Shown: piece by piece, positions 1 to 12,403 of the stretch
Position numbering within the stretch: position 1 is the first letter of the stretch
Layout: each line of letters starts with the position of its first letter
Assembly: GCA_012295275.1 (NCBI GenBank)
Contig: CM022672.1
Coordinates: forward strand, 30,724,527-30,754,526
DNA: 30,000 nt
Source: Chrysomallon squamiferum
Taxonomy: Eukaryota > Mollusca > Gastropoda > Neomphalida > Peltospiridae
Reading direction: 5' to 3'
Position numbers and translations under genes: made by a program
Notes under the pieces: model-generated
Databases searched by the model: none
The model's input: only the letters and a program-made list of their open reading frames with translations
What the model was told of the DNA's origin: nothing

Positions 1-604
<604 letters not shown>

Positions 605-936
605 TAACTAACACACCAGTACAGCAGACTTTAACGCCAACATTCTAACGACAACGACGACGTCGGCAGCAGTGTTGCTATTTATTCTCGAAGAAGTAAT
701 TAAATATATTGATTATTACGGACCTGTGTGAACCGGCTGGCAAACACTCGAGATGGAAGACACCAGACTTGTATTCTTAAACGCCCGTGGTCCAACACGC
801 CTAATTGAACACTTAAAACATTACGAGATAGAGAGAGAGAGAGACTCTGTCACTCGAACTACAACAGTCTTTACGTTCTGCGCTGCTACTTTCGTAACAG
901 TGAAATGGTGCGACTGGTGTGGGAAGATGTATAATG
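605..936. other. Unique sequence, no gene recognised
   Basis: Ordinary-complexity DNA between two arrays. It contains a 63-codon open frame from ATG 753 in a fair start context, but this frame runs through a short (GA)n tract at 829-843 and ends in the following ATAAT array, and it matches no family I recognise. I see no promoter or RNA gene. Confidence 0.6.
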
Positions 937-1121
937 CAATATAATATAATATAATATAATATAATATAATGTAATATAATATAATATAATATAATACAAT
1001 ATAATATAATATAATATAATATAATGTAATGTAATATAATATAATATAATGTAATATAATATAATATAATATAATATAATGTAATATAATATAATATAAT
1101 ATAATATAATATAATATAATA
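937..1121. repeat. (ATAAT)n pentanucleotide array
   Basis: About 37 consecutive five-base units run without any length change. Variant units GTAAT occur at 971, 1026, 1031, 1051 and 1081, and ACAAT at 996, all in exact five-base phase. The lack of indels suggests a young array. The minus-strand open frames through it (Y/I/L-rich) are artefacts. Confidence 0.96.
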
Positions 1122-1184
1122 CACATTATACATATACATATACATACAACTAACTCTTTAAATAAATAAAAAGTACACTGTTGT

Positions 1185-1462
1185 CGTTGCTATTGTTGCT
1201 CTTGTTGTTCTTGTTGTTCTTCTTCTTATTATTATTATTACTGTTGTTGTTTTTGATGCTGTTACTAGTGCTATTAGTATTACTATTACTATTACTGCCA
1301 TAGTACTACTACTGCTGCTACTACCACTACTAGTGCTTCTACTACTTCTATTACAGTTACTGCTGCTGCTACTACTACTACCAGTACTACTATTACAATT
1401 ACTGCTACTATTGCTACTACTACAGCTACCACTACTACTACTACTACTACTTCACTACTACA
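1185..1462. repeat. Degenerate triplet mosaic (GTT/CTT/ATT/ACT)
   Basis: Triplets drift from GTT and CTT through ATT to ACT/GCT while three-base phase is held for most of the tract. The poly-leucine open frame starting near 1333 is a product of this periodicity and is not a gene. Confidence 0.9.
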
Positions 1463-1880
1463 TATATCGAAATGCTGTGAATTCTACAATTTCCCATTCA
1501 ACTCAGTTCCTCATCAATAGTTAGAATTAATATCTGTTTTGTAAAGGAATTCACTAATGATATTTTAAAATGATTTTTCGAAACATTTCAGTATTAACAG
1601 TTTATAAACACGTTATATCTTTGTTTCTTACTTTCTTACTTTCTTTCTTTCTGACTTCCTTCCTTTTTTCTTTCTTTCTTTCTTTCTTTCGATAATGCAG
1701 TAAATACATTACTCAAGCTTCTCTCCATGTTTCGTTCTATTTTAATTTTTTTTTTTTTTTTTTTTTATCAGTTGACAGCAATTAATCTATTTTAAACACG
1801 GTCCTACGACTATAAAATTCACAGTCAGGCAGCTAAACAGACACACAGACAGACAAAAAGAGAGACAGACAGACAGACAT
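1463..1880. repeat. Short unique DNA with (TTTC)n, poly(T) and (GACA)n tracts
   Basis: About 150 bases of AT-rich unique DNA are followed by TTTC-rich pyrimidine tracts (about 1620-1690), a 21-base T run (1746-1766) and a short GACA tract (about 1838-1880). No gene is visible. Confidence 0.85.
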
Positions 1881-2810
1881 TAAAAAAAAGATCATACTGC
1901 AGCTTAGAAACAACTTAACAGGACTGAAAAGGTTTGACCCTTCGACATAATAATATGACGTCATTCTATCATCTTATGATGCTCTTACAGGTTGGAACGG
2001 GCGATGGCTTTTAACGAAGGACTGATGACGTTTGATCTTTTGACTTATTATAATATCTTTTTCAGCTGTAAAAGTGCTCTGTACTCCGGTATCTAGAGAG
2101 CGTGTAAATAGTACATCAGCTCTGGCAGTGCATCTTTGAGAACAACATAACGAGGTAATCTTGCTTATCTTCTCTTCTGTCTTTCTCAATTACATAACGC
2201 TCCAACGACAACGACGTCAACGTCAGCGAAGAAGAAAGAGTAAATAATGCGACACGACAAAAAACAGCATCGTCCCCCTGACACAACAAATGAAGACGTA
2301 CACTACGTCAGAGGACAGACTGACCCGCGAACGCCAAAAACCGAAATCTTCGTATTTCCAACATCGTGACAGAAACTGCCTGAAAATCCCCACATAATCC
2401 GTGCAGAATGGAACCGAAATGAACATGCTTAGGTCTGGCTCAGTCTTGAGCCGCTCACTCATTTGCAGAGGTTAGGGAGAATTAAGGATGACGTTCTTTG
2501 GACCTGGGTCGAGGAATGAAGACATCACAAATCATCGAAGTTAAAATCCACGAAACGGTTGAAACCGGACACTGGGGGAGTGGAATCACTGGGATGATGC
2601 AGATGATGTCGCGAGGAGTTTAGAATGTCTACACAGACTGATGTGTGATAGAGTTTTGTTAATGTTCTGATCTGGTTTATGGACTCGTGTGACTTAGAAG
2701 ATGATTCTGGGATTTGTTTCATGCTGATCTTTAAATACGTTTTTCACTTGTAAACATTTTTACATGTTAGTTTGTGTCCGTGTTTAGATTTCTTAGGTAA
2801 TTATGATGTT

Positions 2811-2813
<3 letters not shown>
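1881..2813. other. Long non-repetitive segment without recognisable gene
   Basis: About 930 bases of ordinary complexity. Open frames of 65-79 codons exist on the minus strand (1974-2189, 2223-2462, 2525-2722), but they are short, none resembles a known protein, and none is joined by convincing splice signals. The segment holds a perfect TGACGTCA palindrome at 1956-1963, a further GACGTCA at 2213-2219 and a small hairpin (GGCTCA at 2437-2442, TGAGCC at 2447-2452). It could be regulatory or intronic DNA. Confidence 0.6.
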
Positions 2814-2887
<74 letters not shown>

Positions 2888-3013
2888 GCTCTCTCTCTCT
2901 CTAGCTCTCTCTAGCTCTCTCTCTTTCTCTCTCTGTCTATCTATCTATCTATATTTCTTTCACTCTGTCTCACACTCTCTCACCCAACCTCTCATTCTTT
3001 CTCTTTCTCTCTA

Positions 3014-3044
<31 letters not shown>

Positions 3045-3060
3045 AAGATTTTATCTTTCT
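2814..3060. repeat. (TC)n array with CTAG interruptions, then degenerate TC DNA
   Basis: Pure TC runs from 2814 to 2886, followed by TC blocks broken three times by CTAGCT (about 2885-2915), a short CTAT tract and impure TC DNA, including a second TC run at about 3019-3044. The polypyrimidine/polypurine strand bias makes it a candidate for triplex DNA. Confidence 0.96.
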
Positions 3061-3904
3061 CTGTGTTTTCTTTTTATTTTATCTCTTACGTAGGTATTTA
3101 TCCGTTCGTCCATATGTCTTTCTGTCTCTTAATCCACAATATAACACAGGCTCACTAACACACATATCGGTTAATATACTGTCACTAAGATCTCGCTTTC
3201 ATCTCTTTCTCTCTAAAACACACTCATTACCCCGAGTTAACTTGTTCGTATTAGCATGTCAAATCTTGACACTGGCAGTTAACCATAAGCAAAGCCTTCG
3301 CCAATAATAATAAAAATCAAACCCATTCATCTCCGGGTTTTTTCCGTACAAGAATATTTTTATTATCATTGTCTACTTTCTCGGTTTTATTGCTATCAAT
3401 TTACAAGATTTCTCAGACGTCATCTAGATTGACAACAATCAAGATAACTATAAATGTTCTATATCGGGGTAATCGTCAAGATTTACGTCATAAAAGTTTT
3501 CCTGTAACAATGTACTTGCTCGCAACCAAATTATAGCCGCTAATAATACTAAAGTATGAAAATAAAGAAAATGAAATAAACACACACATATACATTAATG
3601 CGCAGACACAAAAAAATAAAAAAAATAAAAAAAGCGCCAGTCATAAAAAAAAACGCATTATAATGTATGAACTTTATAGACAGACAGATACAAAGAGCGA
3701 AAATGACAGATAGATTCAAAAGAGAAATAAAATAAATTCAGCAATGGAATTAATACTCATCAGTTTCATCATAAACTGCATTCATTTAGTAAGTTAAATT
3801 GTTTTCTCAGACATGTCCATGTCAGTAAACGATCGTAATAATTAAACAAAAATTCTTTTTTTTTTTTCTTCGACTTTTTAAATTCAGTCATCTTTACGTA
3901 TTTT

Positions 3905-3908
<4 letters not shown>
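3061..3908. other. AT-rich unique sequence with A-rich tract
   Basis: Roughly 850 bases without a supported gene. It holds an A-rich low-complexity tract at about 3606-3656, a T run at about 3856-3867, a short GACA tract near 3680, and ACGTCA-type motifs near 3416 and 3485. No open frame of interest is present. Confidence 0.65.

Positions 3909-3969
<61 letters not shown>
3909..3969. repeat. (AG)n array
   Basis: Uninterrupted AG dinucleotides over about 61 bases. Confidence 0.98.
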
Positions 3970-3971
<2 letters not shown>

Positions 3972-4402
3972 GAACATTCTAGACACGATGTTTCAGACGC
4001 CTGTATTACCCCGCCCCCCACCCGACGTCTCATTTGTTTCGGTTAAAACGTCATCCCCAAACATTAAGCACAAATGAGTGAATCATTAAGGCGGATTTTA
4101 CGCGCTCTTTTCCCACGGGTCACAGTCGACTGTAAGTCGGGGTATCCGCGTAATTAATAAACTATACGTGTGATAAATTCTCGTCTGCTGTGGAACCCAC
4201 GTGATCTTTGATCTCTCGTTTGCAGTGTGTCGTCTGGCTTGAGTACTTTTGGCACGAAGCTGCGCCAGACAGGTTTGTACAGAGAGAAAGTTAGAAACGC
4301 CAGCAGAACTCCCCCTGGAGACTGATTGTAGTACACCTCAAATGTCACTGTTATAATTGATTGCTGTCATAATTGTCCGTAAAACAGGTACAGTTCAAGA
4401 AG
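3970..4402. other. Unique, locally GC-richer segment
   Basis: Complex DNA with a C-rich patch near 4010-4025 and a 12-bp perfect palindrome ACAGTCGACTGT at 4122-4133. A 64-codon minus-strand open frame (4154-4348) is free of simple repeats, but I recognise no family, its length is within chance, and no splice structure supports it. Confidence 0.6.
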
Positions 4403-4503
4403 AATAAATAAATAAATAAATAAATAAATGATAATAATAAATAATAATAATAAGAAGAAAAAGAAGAAGAAGAAGAAGAACGAAAAGAAAAGAAAAGAAA
4501 AAG
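4403..4503. repeat. Compound (AAAT)n-(AAT)n-(AAG)n-(AAAAG)n array
   Basis: Four A-rich microsatellite types follow each other directly. Such A-led compound arrays often mark old retroelement tails, but no element body is visible upstream. Confidence 0.93.
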
Positions 4504-4539
4504 GACACATACTGATATAATAACATTTAATATATTTTG

Positions 4540-4874
4540 TGTTTATATATATATATGTGTGTTAGTGTACGTGTTTGTATGTGTGTGTGTATATATATAT
4601 GTGCGTGTATTGTTTATGTGTATATTTGTATATACGTATGTGTGTATGGATGTATGGATGTATATGTGTATGCATGTATGTATGTACATGTGTGTATGTG
4701 TATATGTTTGTGTATGTGCATATGTTAGTGTGCTTGTATATTTGTATGTATGTATGTTTGTATGTGTGTATGTATGTCTTTCTATCATGTTTGTGTATTT
4801 ATATAATTATCTGTCTGTTGTCAAGTCTGTAGATGTATTTGCCTTTGTGTGTATGTGTGTGTGTGTGTGTGTGT
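4540..4874. repeat. TG/TA/TATG alternating purine-pyrimidine tract
   Basis: About 330 bases of TG, TA and TATG steps, ending in a pure (TG)n run at about 4853-4874. Alternating purine-pyrimidine DNA is a classic Z-DNA-prone sequence. Several frames on both strands stay open (C/V/Y/M-rich or T/H/Y-rich) purely because of composition. Confidence 0.95.
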
Positions 4875-4891
4875 ACATATATATTCATATT

Positions 4892-4895
<4 letters not shown>

Positions 4896-4968
<73 letters not shown>
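4896..4968. repeat. (AG)n array
   Basis: Pure AG dinucleotides over about 73 bases, 21 bases after the TG/TA tract. Confidence 0.98.
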
Positions 4969-4970
<2 letters not shown>

Positions 4971-5666
4971 CATGTAGGATCAATCACTGTAAGATTTGCC
5001 ATTTACGTACAAATTACGTCATTTGTTTTAATTCCACATTACCAACCGAAAGAGGAATGAAGCCATCAAAAAAAAAAAGAAAAAGAAAAAAAAGGAAAAG
5101 AAGAAAAAAATCTGCTCAGTTTTCGACTTGTTTTTCTTTACTAATTTGCAGGTGCTTTTGTTTTTAGAAAAAATACAACGAAATGCAATTGAACGAAACC
5201 AGTCACTATTAGTTTTTCTTGTAAACCTCAATTAGAATTATGTCGAAGATATTTTATTTCCTTTTTAAAACTCTTTTTTCTTTTTCTGGATTTCATTGTC
5301 GAAGACAATTACGTCAAATGAAGTTCTATTGATTTAATTCTGCTTAATAAATAAAACTAACATAAAAAAAAAAAAAAAAAAAAAAATAGCAGAAGAAAAA
5401 TTGAAGAAAAAGAAAAAAGAAAAAGAAAAAAAGAAGAATCAATTTGTAAGAAAACAGCCGACTACGTTAATATCAACTGATTGAGACAAACTGATTTTAT
5501 TTAGCTCTTCTCAGATTTAATAAGTAGGATAAGTGTGTGGTATGGGGAAAAAAATGAAGTAGCAAATGAAGAAATCTGGTAATGCTATTAGTTAAAAGTG
5601 TTGTATGAACGATCAAATCTGTTTCTTCCTTTCTTTCTTTCTTTCTCGTTTTTTTTTTTACATCTA

Positions 5667-5668
<2 letters not shown>
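4969..5668. other. AT-rich sequence with several A- and purine-rich tracts
   Basis: Contains A/G-rich low-complexity DNA at about 5068-5110 and 5362-5440 (with a 22-base A run near 5364-5385), and a TTTC/T tract at about 5626-5659. Between them are short unique pieces with TACGTCA motifs near 5014 and 5309. No gene is visible. Confidence 0.7.

Positions 5669-5730
<62 letters not shown>
5669..5730. repeat. (TC)n array
   Basis: Uninterrupted TC dinucleotides over about 62 bases. Its right flank begins CGATAATGCA, the same ten bases that follow the TTTC tract at 1690-1699, which may mean a shared mini-element flank or may be chance. Confidence 0.98.
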
Positions 5731-5733
<3 letters not shown>

Positions 5734-6154
5734 AATGCATGAAAACGTGTACACAAATATTAAGAACAAAAGTAACATCTAAACGTAAACATAACTTCCG
5801 CTAGTTTTTTCATTCTTATTTCAGTTCTGTTACAAAACGAACCTATAATTTTAACAAATAAAACGTTTTGATAAAACCAGCTCAATATCTCGTTGTTAAT
5901 TAAAGTTCTCTGGCTTTAGACTGGCATGTCCTCGGATCGCCTCCTCATACTGATTCCTTCTGATATAACGTACTATATTACATACACTTAAACCTCTCTT
6001 GGATATAAATACATTTAAGATGTCTGATGATGTCATACATTTTTTCATCGGTGGCGTCATACAATTATTTCATGACGTCATCACTGAAATGAGCACAATT
6101 CCAAAAATAATCTATTTCAAATAATGATATCGGAAGGCATGTAATAACAACAGT
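5731..6154. other. Unique sequence with clustered GTCAT motifs
   Basis: About 420 bases, no gene. Two imperfect direct copies of a GTCATACA...TTTCAT block lie at 6032 and 6056, followed by a perfect TGACGTCA at 6073-6080. The spacing of the GTCAT cores is 24 and then 21 bp. Confidence 0.6.
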
Positions 6155-6395
6155 GCTTGTGGGTGTGGGTGTGGGTGTGTATATGCTTTGTGAGGGTCGT
6201 GTACGTGCGTGTATGCATGTGTATTTTGTGGGTGTTTGTGTTCTTCTGCGTATGTATATATATATATTTGTGTTTGCGGGGTTGTATATATTAAGTAGGC
6301 TCATAATATTTATGTTAAAATAATAAGGTTTAATAATAATAATAATAATAATAATAATATTGGCAATAATAATAAGAATAATAATAATAATATAA
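6155..6395. repeat. GT-rich tract and (AAT)n array
   Basis: 6155-6280 is GGGTGT/TGTG-rich and degenerate. After a short TA-rich gap there is (AAT)n at about 6331-6359 and impure AAT DNA to about 6392. Open frames here are compositional. Confidence 0.9.
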
Positions 6396-6880
6396 TACCA
6401 GTCATTAGACAATAGGTATAATTATACGTCATAGGTCGTACCTATTAAAAAAATACACAAAAAACAAAAACACAAACAAACAATATCTTGCAGCTAACAA
6501 AAAGAGCAGTAGCAATCGTCTGCCAACATTATCTGCAAGATGTCTAATCACAGTTTATAATCGAATGTAAACAGCAGATTCAAAACGTATTTAATGCGTT
6601 GTTGAATAATATACATTATTTCTTTCATTCATATCTATAAGTTCTGGATGTCTGTCTCACACACATCGCCAAAAAAAAAAAAAAAAAAAAAAAAGAAGAA
6701 GAAAAAAAAAAGATTGCTGAGTTAATGATTTTCAGTGACAAATGGACGGTCATCAAAGACAGAAATGACCGGGGTCAGCTATGGGTCAGTTTTCAACCTG
6801 TCATTACGTATTGATCTTATTGTGACGAAAGGCTCGTGCTAAAGTAACTTTGTCCTCGTTCGTCAAACTCGCATGTAACC
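6396..6880. other. Unique sequence with poly(A)
   Basis: Nothing gene-like. A 24-base A run (6671-6694) is followed by an AAG/A-rich piece. The downstream 170 bases are of ordinary complexity. Confidence 0.65.
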
Positions 6881-6931
6881 TGCTGTTTGTTTACAGCTGC
6901 TGTTTGTTTACAACTGTTGTTTGTTTACTGG
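6881..6931 (+). repeat. Three tandem 17-bp units with a forkhead-type core
   Basis: Three contiguous copies of a 17-bp unit (first copy TGCTGTTTGTTTACAGC) lie at 6881-6897, 6898-6914 and 6915-6931 with one to four differences. Each contains GTTTGTTTAC, so TGTTTAC recurs at 6888, 6905 and 6922. TGTTTAC is the consensus bound by forkhead (FOX) proteins. The repeat is seen directly. Any regulatory role is inference, and a simple minisatellite is the default explanation. Confidence 0.9.
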
Positions 6932-7490
6932 GATACTTATTAATTTGTATTATTTGCTCCTTCAGTGTTTACTTTTGCTTGCTTGTTTATGCTCCTGTGG
7001 AGTGTAGGTCTGTCTCTGTGTGTGCTTGTTTGTCGTCTATCTGTCTGTCTGTCTGTGTATGTGTGTATGTATGTACGTTTTTCTGTATTTTGGGGAGATT
7101 TGAATGTTCTCTGTGTTACGTACATATAAACAGACTTTGCATGTAGACAGTATTCGGGAGCAGAGTATCGCAGGAAGACAAAGTTAAATCGCGACCCCAC
7201 AAAACCCCGTCAGATGCCGCTGACGAGACTCGAACGTATGACACCCGTTCCGAACTCCGAAGTGGGAGGTGGAAACCAAACAGCCGTCAAAACAACCGTA
7301 AAAAAAAGTTTGCTCAGTAACCGAGGGTAATCGTAGCTTCCCACGAAACACGCAGTTCTTTGTCTTTCGTCATTTTCCAGTGCATTTATTTTTTGTGTGA
7401 AACCTGGCAAAGGCAGGAATATATATATTTTTGAGATTTGAATATTCTTTGTTTTATACACCTCTGATTAGACTCTGATTATATAATTAT
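6932..7490. other. Mixed sequence with CTGT/TATG tract, no gene
   Basis: A TCTG/TGTA-rich tract lies at about 7010-7080. The rest is of ordinary complexity, including a locally GC-richer part at 7150-7400. Minus-strand open frames of 83-86 codons cross it without resembling any family I know. Confidence 0.6.
7200..7300 (-). other. Possible tRNA-derived SINE remnant (B-box-like)
   Basis: On the minus strand, 7236-7226 reads close to the RNA polymerase III B-box (GGTTCGANTCC), with GTTCGAGTC intact and two mismatches, set in text resembling the 3' half of a tRNA. I could not find a matching A-box at the expected distance, no clover-leaf folds by eye, and no 3' tail is seen. It may be an old SINE fragment or chance. 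Confidence 0.22.
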
Positions 7491-7700
7491 GCATGCATGT
7501 ATGTGTGTGCTTACCTGTGTATGTATGTATTTGTGTATGTTTCTATCTGTGTGAGTCTGTGTTTTTCTGAGTATATGTATGTGTCTGCATGTTTGTCACT
7601 ATGTCTGTGTGTGTATATATATCTATATATGAACAGATAAACAGACAGATAGATGGACTGACAGATATACAGAAAGACAGACATACAGAAAGGAAGATAG
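7491..7700. repeat. Degenerate TATG/TGTC then GACA microsatellite DNA
   Basis: TATG- and TGTG-rich steps to about 7630 are followed by AGACAGATA-type units to about 7685. The 111-codon minus-strand frame spanning 7511-7846 is built largely from these. Confidence 0.88.
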
Positions 7701-9020
<1,320 letters not shown>

Positions 9021-9694
9021 ACACGTAAACACATCCAAGCAGTAGTTAAGATTACAAACAATGATAAAGATAGTAGAAAAAATATTAAATTCAAAATTCA
9101 AAAAATATTTCTACGTTTCAGTCCAGAAGGAATTATTTTACTATTTTCTTTTCTTCATTAATTTTTAATTTTCGTATTATTAAACTCCTTTCCCTGAGAC
9201 ATCTTCTAACAATAAAACTTCACCTCTTTCAGTAAAAAAAAAAAAAAAAATAATAAAAAATATCGCTTATCACTGCATAAGAAGGGAAAATATTCATACA
9301 AACTGCATCTTGCAAAAGACATTTCCTTATTGATCTTTCGGGAATTTCCTGTGCGCTGAAAGGACGTCCATATGCTCGTGTTAGTTGGACATTAAAGCAG
9401 TCACTCTCCAGTTATGAAGAGACATGCATAATTCGTCTCCGCCGTAACATGAAAACCGTCGTTTCGTCTTCGTGTGGCTTTGGCAAATACCGTTTAGCCC
9501 GAGGCGCCATTTCCAGTCTGACAGAAGGGAAAAACATCCTGGTTTTGTCGTTTGGTGGCAGAGTTAACTGGAAGGCTTTTAGCGTTCAACATGAAGTGAA
9601 GCAGAAGATGAAATGAACTTGCCACTGGCTATTTCTTCGTTATTTTCATACTTTAGCCGTGTTCTTTACATGTTTTGTTTTTTTCACACACAGA

Positions 9695-9696
<2 letters not shown>
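9021..9696. other. Unique segment including a complexity island (9290-9660)
   Basis: After AT-rich DNA and an A-rich run (about 9235-9253), 9290-9660 is free of simple repeats, closer to balanced composition, and contains no plausible coding frame. A GACATGCATAATTC stretch (near 9421) resembles homeodomain/POU sites. It is a candidate conserved non-coding element only by its contrast with the surroundings. Confidence 0.5.

Positions 9697-9766
<70 letters not shown>
9697..9766. repeat. (TC)n array
   Basis: About 70 bases of unbroken TC, followed by a short GTT/ATT triplet tract to about 9845. Confidence 0.98.
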
Positions 9767-9769
<3 letters not shown>

Positions 9770-10122
9770 GATTCATATTGTTGTTGGTGTTGTTGCTGCT
9801 ATTGTTATAATTATTATCTAGTTATTTTACCATTATTACTGTAATTATTATGACAATGACAGTCGAACATCCAAATGGCAGAATTAAATAGCTACGTAAG
9901 TTTTAATGTTTGTGTCTTATTTGCGAAAGTGCATAGGTAAATAATAATATTACGTCATAAGCGTCATCAACAATGCGACGGTATAAATCTTGTTCTTAAT
10001 TATATTTCAATTTAAAAGTTACAGAAATTAACAAGAACTCGCTATTACAATACTTACAAGTATAAATTCATTTTAAAGACTTTTTTGGCGTTAATATGTG
10101 TGCGTGTGTGTGTATGTAGCTG

Positions 10123-10126
<4 letters not shown>
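9767..10126. other. Triplet tract and unique AT-rich sequence
   Basis: Triplets (GTT, GCT, ATT) fade out by 9845. The rest is unique, with a TACGTCA motif near 9952 and a short (TG)n just before the next array. No gene. Confidence 0.7.

Positions 10127-10192
<66 letters not shown>
10127..10192. repeat. (TC)n array
   Basis: About 66 bases of unbroken TC. The 79-codon open frame that crosses it starts in the upstream TG tract and is not credible. Confidence 0.98.
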
Positions 10193-10197
<5 letters not shown>

Positions 10198-10478
10198 TGT
10201 CTGAAAAATTATATCAGTTCTATCAATGTTATTTAATTCCACTGCTTCCCAATTCTGTACATGTTGTTACTCTGGTTTTTGTTTTTGTCGGTGTTAATGG
10301 TGTTTTTAAAACGCTAGATGAAAGCAAAACATATTAGGGTGACAAGTCTTTTCTAGACATTAAATATTAAACGGTTTTAGCAGCCACTGAATCCAGAAAT
10401 AACAATTTGACTTTTGTAAAAAAAGACAAATTGCAGTCGGTAATAACAAAAATATGAAATTCTATGGTAAGAGAAATC

Positions 10479-10565
<87 letters not shown>
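10479..10565. repeat. (AAT)n array
   Basis: About 87 bases of AAT with one GGT interruption near 10515. The minus-strand poly-L frame is an artefact. Confidence 0.97.
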
Positions 10566-10567
<2 letters not shown>

Positions 10568-12165
10568 AGGTACAGCAGCAGCAATAATCATGTTGATGAC
10601 GATGATTATATAAATAAATAAAATAAACTTATATATTTATATAATTCAAAGAAATGCTTTCAGTGCTGTTCTGACAGACGTCAAGACATTTGGCAGATAT
10701 TTTTTCTATTCTTCTTCTTCTTGCAATGTCGATATTTAATACGTCGTAAGAAAAACGATAAGAGAGCTTCGAGTTCTTCTAATGAATGTTTTTGACAGCT
10801 ACACTTCAGTCAGAATCTGCCTTATTTTCTTCTTATCAGGTGGCTGATACTATAACTTCCAGTCGCAGTGGAAAAAAAAAATTCAAGATATAAAAGAAAA
10901 GAAAAGAAAAGAAATGAAAACAAAGAAAGAAAAGAAATTAATCCAAAAAAAATAATAATAATAATAAAAAATAAACGCTATCACCTTGATAATTTTGTAA
11001 ACTGTTAATATCCCAATTAGCGCCTCTTTTTTCCAACGGAAATGACTACGTCATCTCTTTTAGCCAGACGTGCGAATGCAGGGCCTAAAAGTGGGAACAG
11101 TGTGTCTGGAAAGGTTTCTGTAGTTAAACCAAAAACACGTCTTCCAACATCGATTTAATGTTGTTCGCTTGTTCTGCTGTTCGGGCGTAGATAAACCATT
11201 TACGTTGTTTGGTCTGACACTTATTCATAAAGGCAGACGACATCGGCGCGTTTCTGTGAAGCCGAACTAAGCAGTTTTCAAAGCGCGCCAAACGAGACAC
11301 GTGCAATTAAACCGAACTGGATTAAACCAGACTGGGTAAGTGGAGTCGAAACACATTTCACGACTTTGCTGAAAAAACATTATTGTTATGCTAAATAGAG
11401 AAACGAACGAAGACATGTTTATTTCAAAGTTAGATAAAGAAGAAGCAAATTACGTCAAAAAAAACAAAAAAACAAAATTAATTAAATTAAAATGAATTAA
11501 TTAAAAGAAAAAGAAAGAAATTCCTTAATACATGAAACTAAAAGAAAGAAAGAAAGTAGAAAGGAATGCTATAATTATTTAAAGATGCCTAGTGCACTTG
11601 AATCCAGTATCAAAAAGGAACGAAGAATTTCGTTTTAATTTCAAAGTTTACTTTTTTACTTTTTAAAATTTTAAATTTTCAAAAATTAAGGAAACATAAA
11701 TTTTAATACATCACATAAATAAATAAATAACATGAAAATAAATAAGTAAGTAGCAAAGAAAACAATCTTCCCAAAACAAACAAACAACGGTTTTGACTTG
11801 ATACTGACTGTTCAAAAGAACATCGCCAACAACAGAATATTTTTACAGTTAATATGTCTGATATTGAGATTCCATTCTTTAACTCCATTTAGTTCAAACC
11901 TAACAATGACACACGATCTTTAAACCTTGTGTTTATGGGTATGTACGAGATGACGTCACAATTCCAGTCCTTCAGAGCTAAAAGGCTGGTGATTTAAAGT
12001 TTTCTAACAGTAATATTTTATTGGCATACATTGTAATACGAGATGACAGATAGCTGAAAACACTAACATAATAAATTATGAGAATAAAGAATTTCATTAT
12101 ACCATTTACCCAACCGCCACATCATAAAGCATTTATTTCTAAGAGTGCCTCCAAATTTGAAATAA
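10566..12165. other. 1.6 kb AT-rich DNA without gene
   Basis: Mostly unique AT-rich DNA. AAAAG/AAT low-complexity pieces lie at about 10885-10975 and 11450-11560. A more complex part (10976-11440) has ACGTCA near 11046 and two 12-base near-repeats, AAACCGAACTGG and AAACCAGACTGG, about 15 bases apart near 11309-11335. A perfect TGACGTCA is at 11951-11958. Minus-strand open frames of 60-61 codons (11124-11306, 11703-11888) are unconvincing. Confidence 0.65.
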
Positions 12166-12167
12166 AA

Positions 12168-12403
12168 AAACATTAGTAGCAGTAGTAGTAACAGTAGTAG
12201 CAGTAGCAACAGCAGTAGTAATTGCAGTAGAACTAGTAGTACCGACAGTAGTAAAAGCAGCAATTCTATAAAAATTGCAACAACAGCAGTAATAACATAA
12301 GCAGTTGTAGTAGCAGAAGTAACAGTAATAGGAGTAGAAGCAGCAATTTAAACAGTAACTACAGCAGCAACATAATAGTAAAACAGCAGCAGCAGTAGTA
12401 GAG
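12168..12403. repeat. Degenerate AGT/AGC/AAC triplet mosaic
   Basis: About 235 bases of AGT, AGC, AAC and AAT triplets that largely keep three-base phase. The complementary ACT/GCT view explains the T/A/C-rich and poly-L minus-strand frames. Confidence 0.92.

Noticed and set aside
753-944. 63-codon frame with WCDWCG motif suggesting a zinc-binding end
   Set aside because: One CxxC pair without a second pair, a (GA)n tract in the middle, and the end lies in the ATAAT array.
813-1145. Minus-strand frames of 101-110 residues rich in Y, I and L
   Set aside because: Product of the (ATAAT)n array; no non-repeat domain.
4154-4348. 64-codon minus-strand frame of ordinary composition
   Set aside because: No recognisable motif and no supporting gene structure.
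4537-5167. 202-residue frame with C/V/Y-rich then RE-rich segments
   Set aside because: Built from TG/TA steps, (AG)n and an A-rich tract in succession; composition only.
1690-5739. Shared ten-base word CGATAATGCA after two pyrimidine tracts (1690 and 5730)
   Set aside because: A ten-base match is expected by chance many times in 30 kb; noted only because both follow microsatellites.
7318-7390. Short 23-codon minus-strand frame with protein-like wording next to the B-box-like site
   Set aside because: Too short and isolated; no homology can be claimed.
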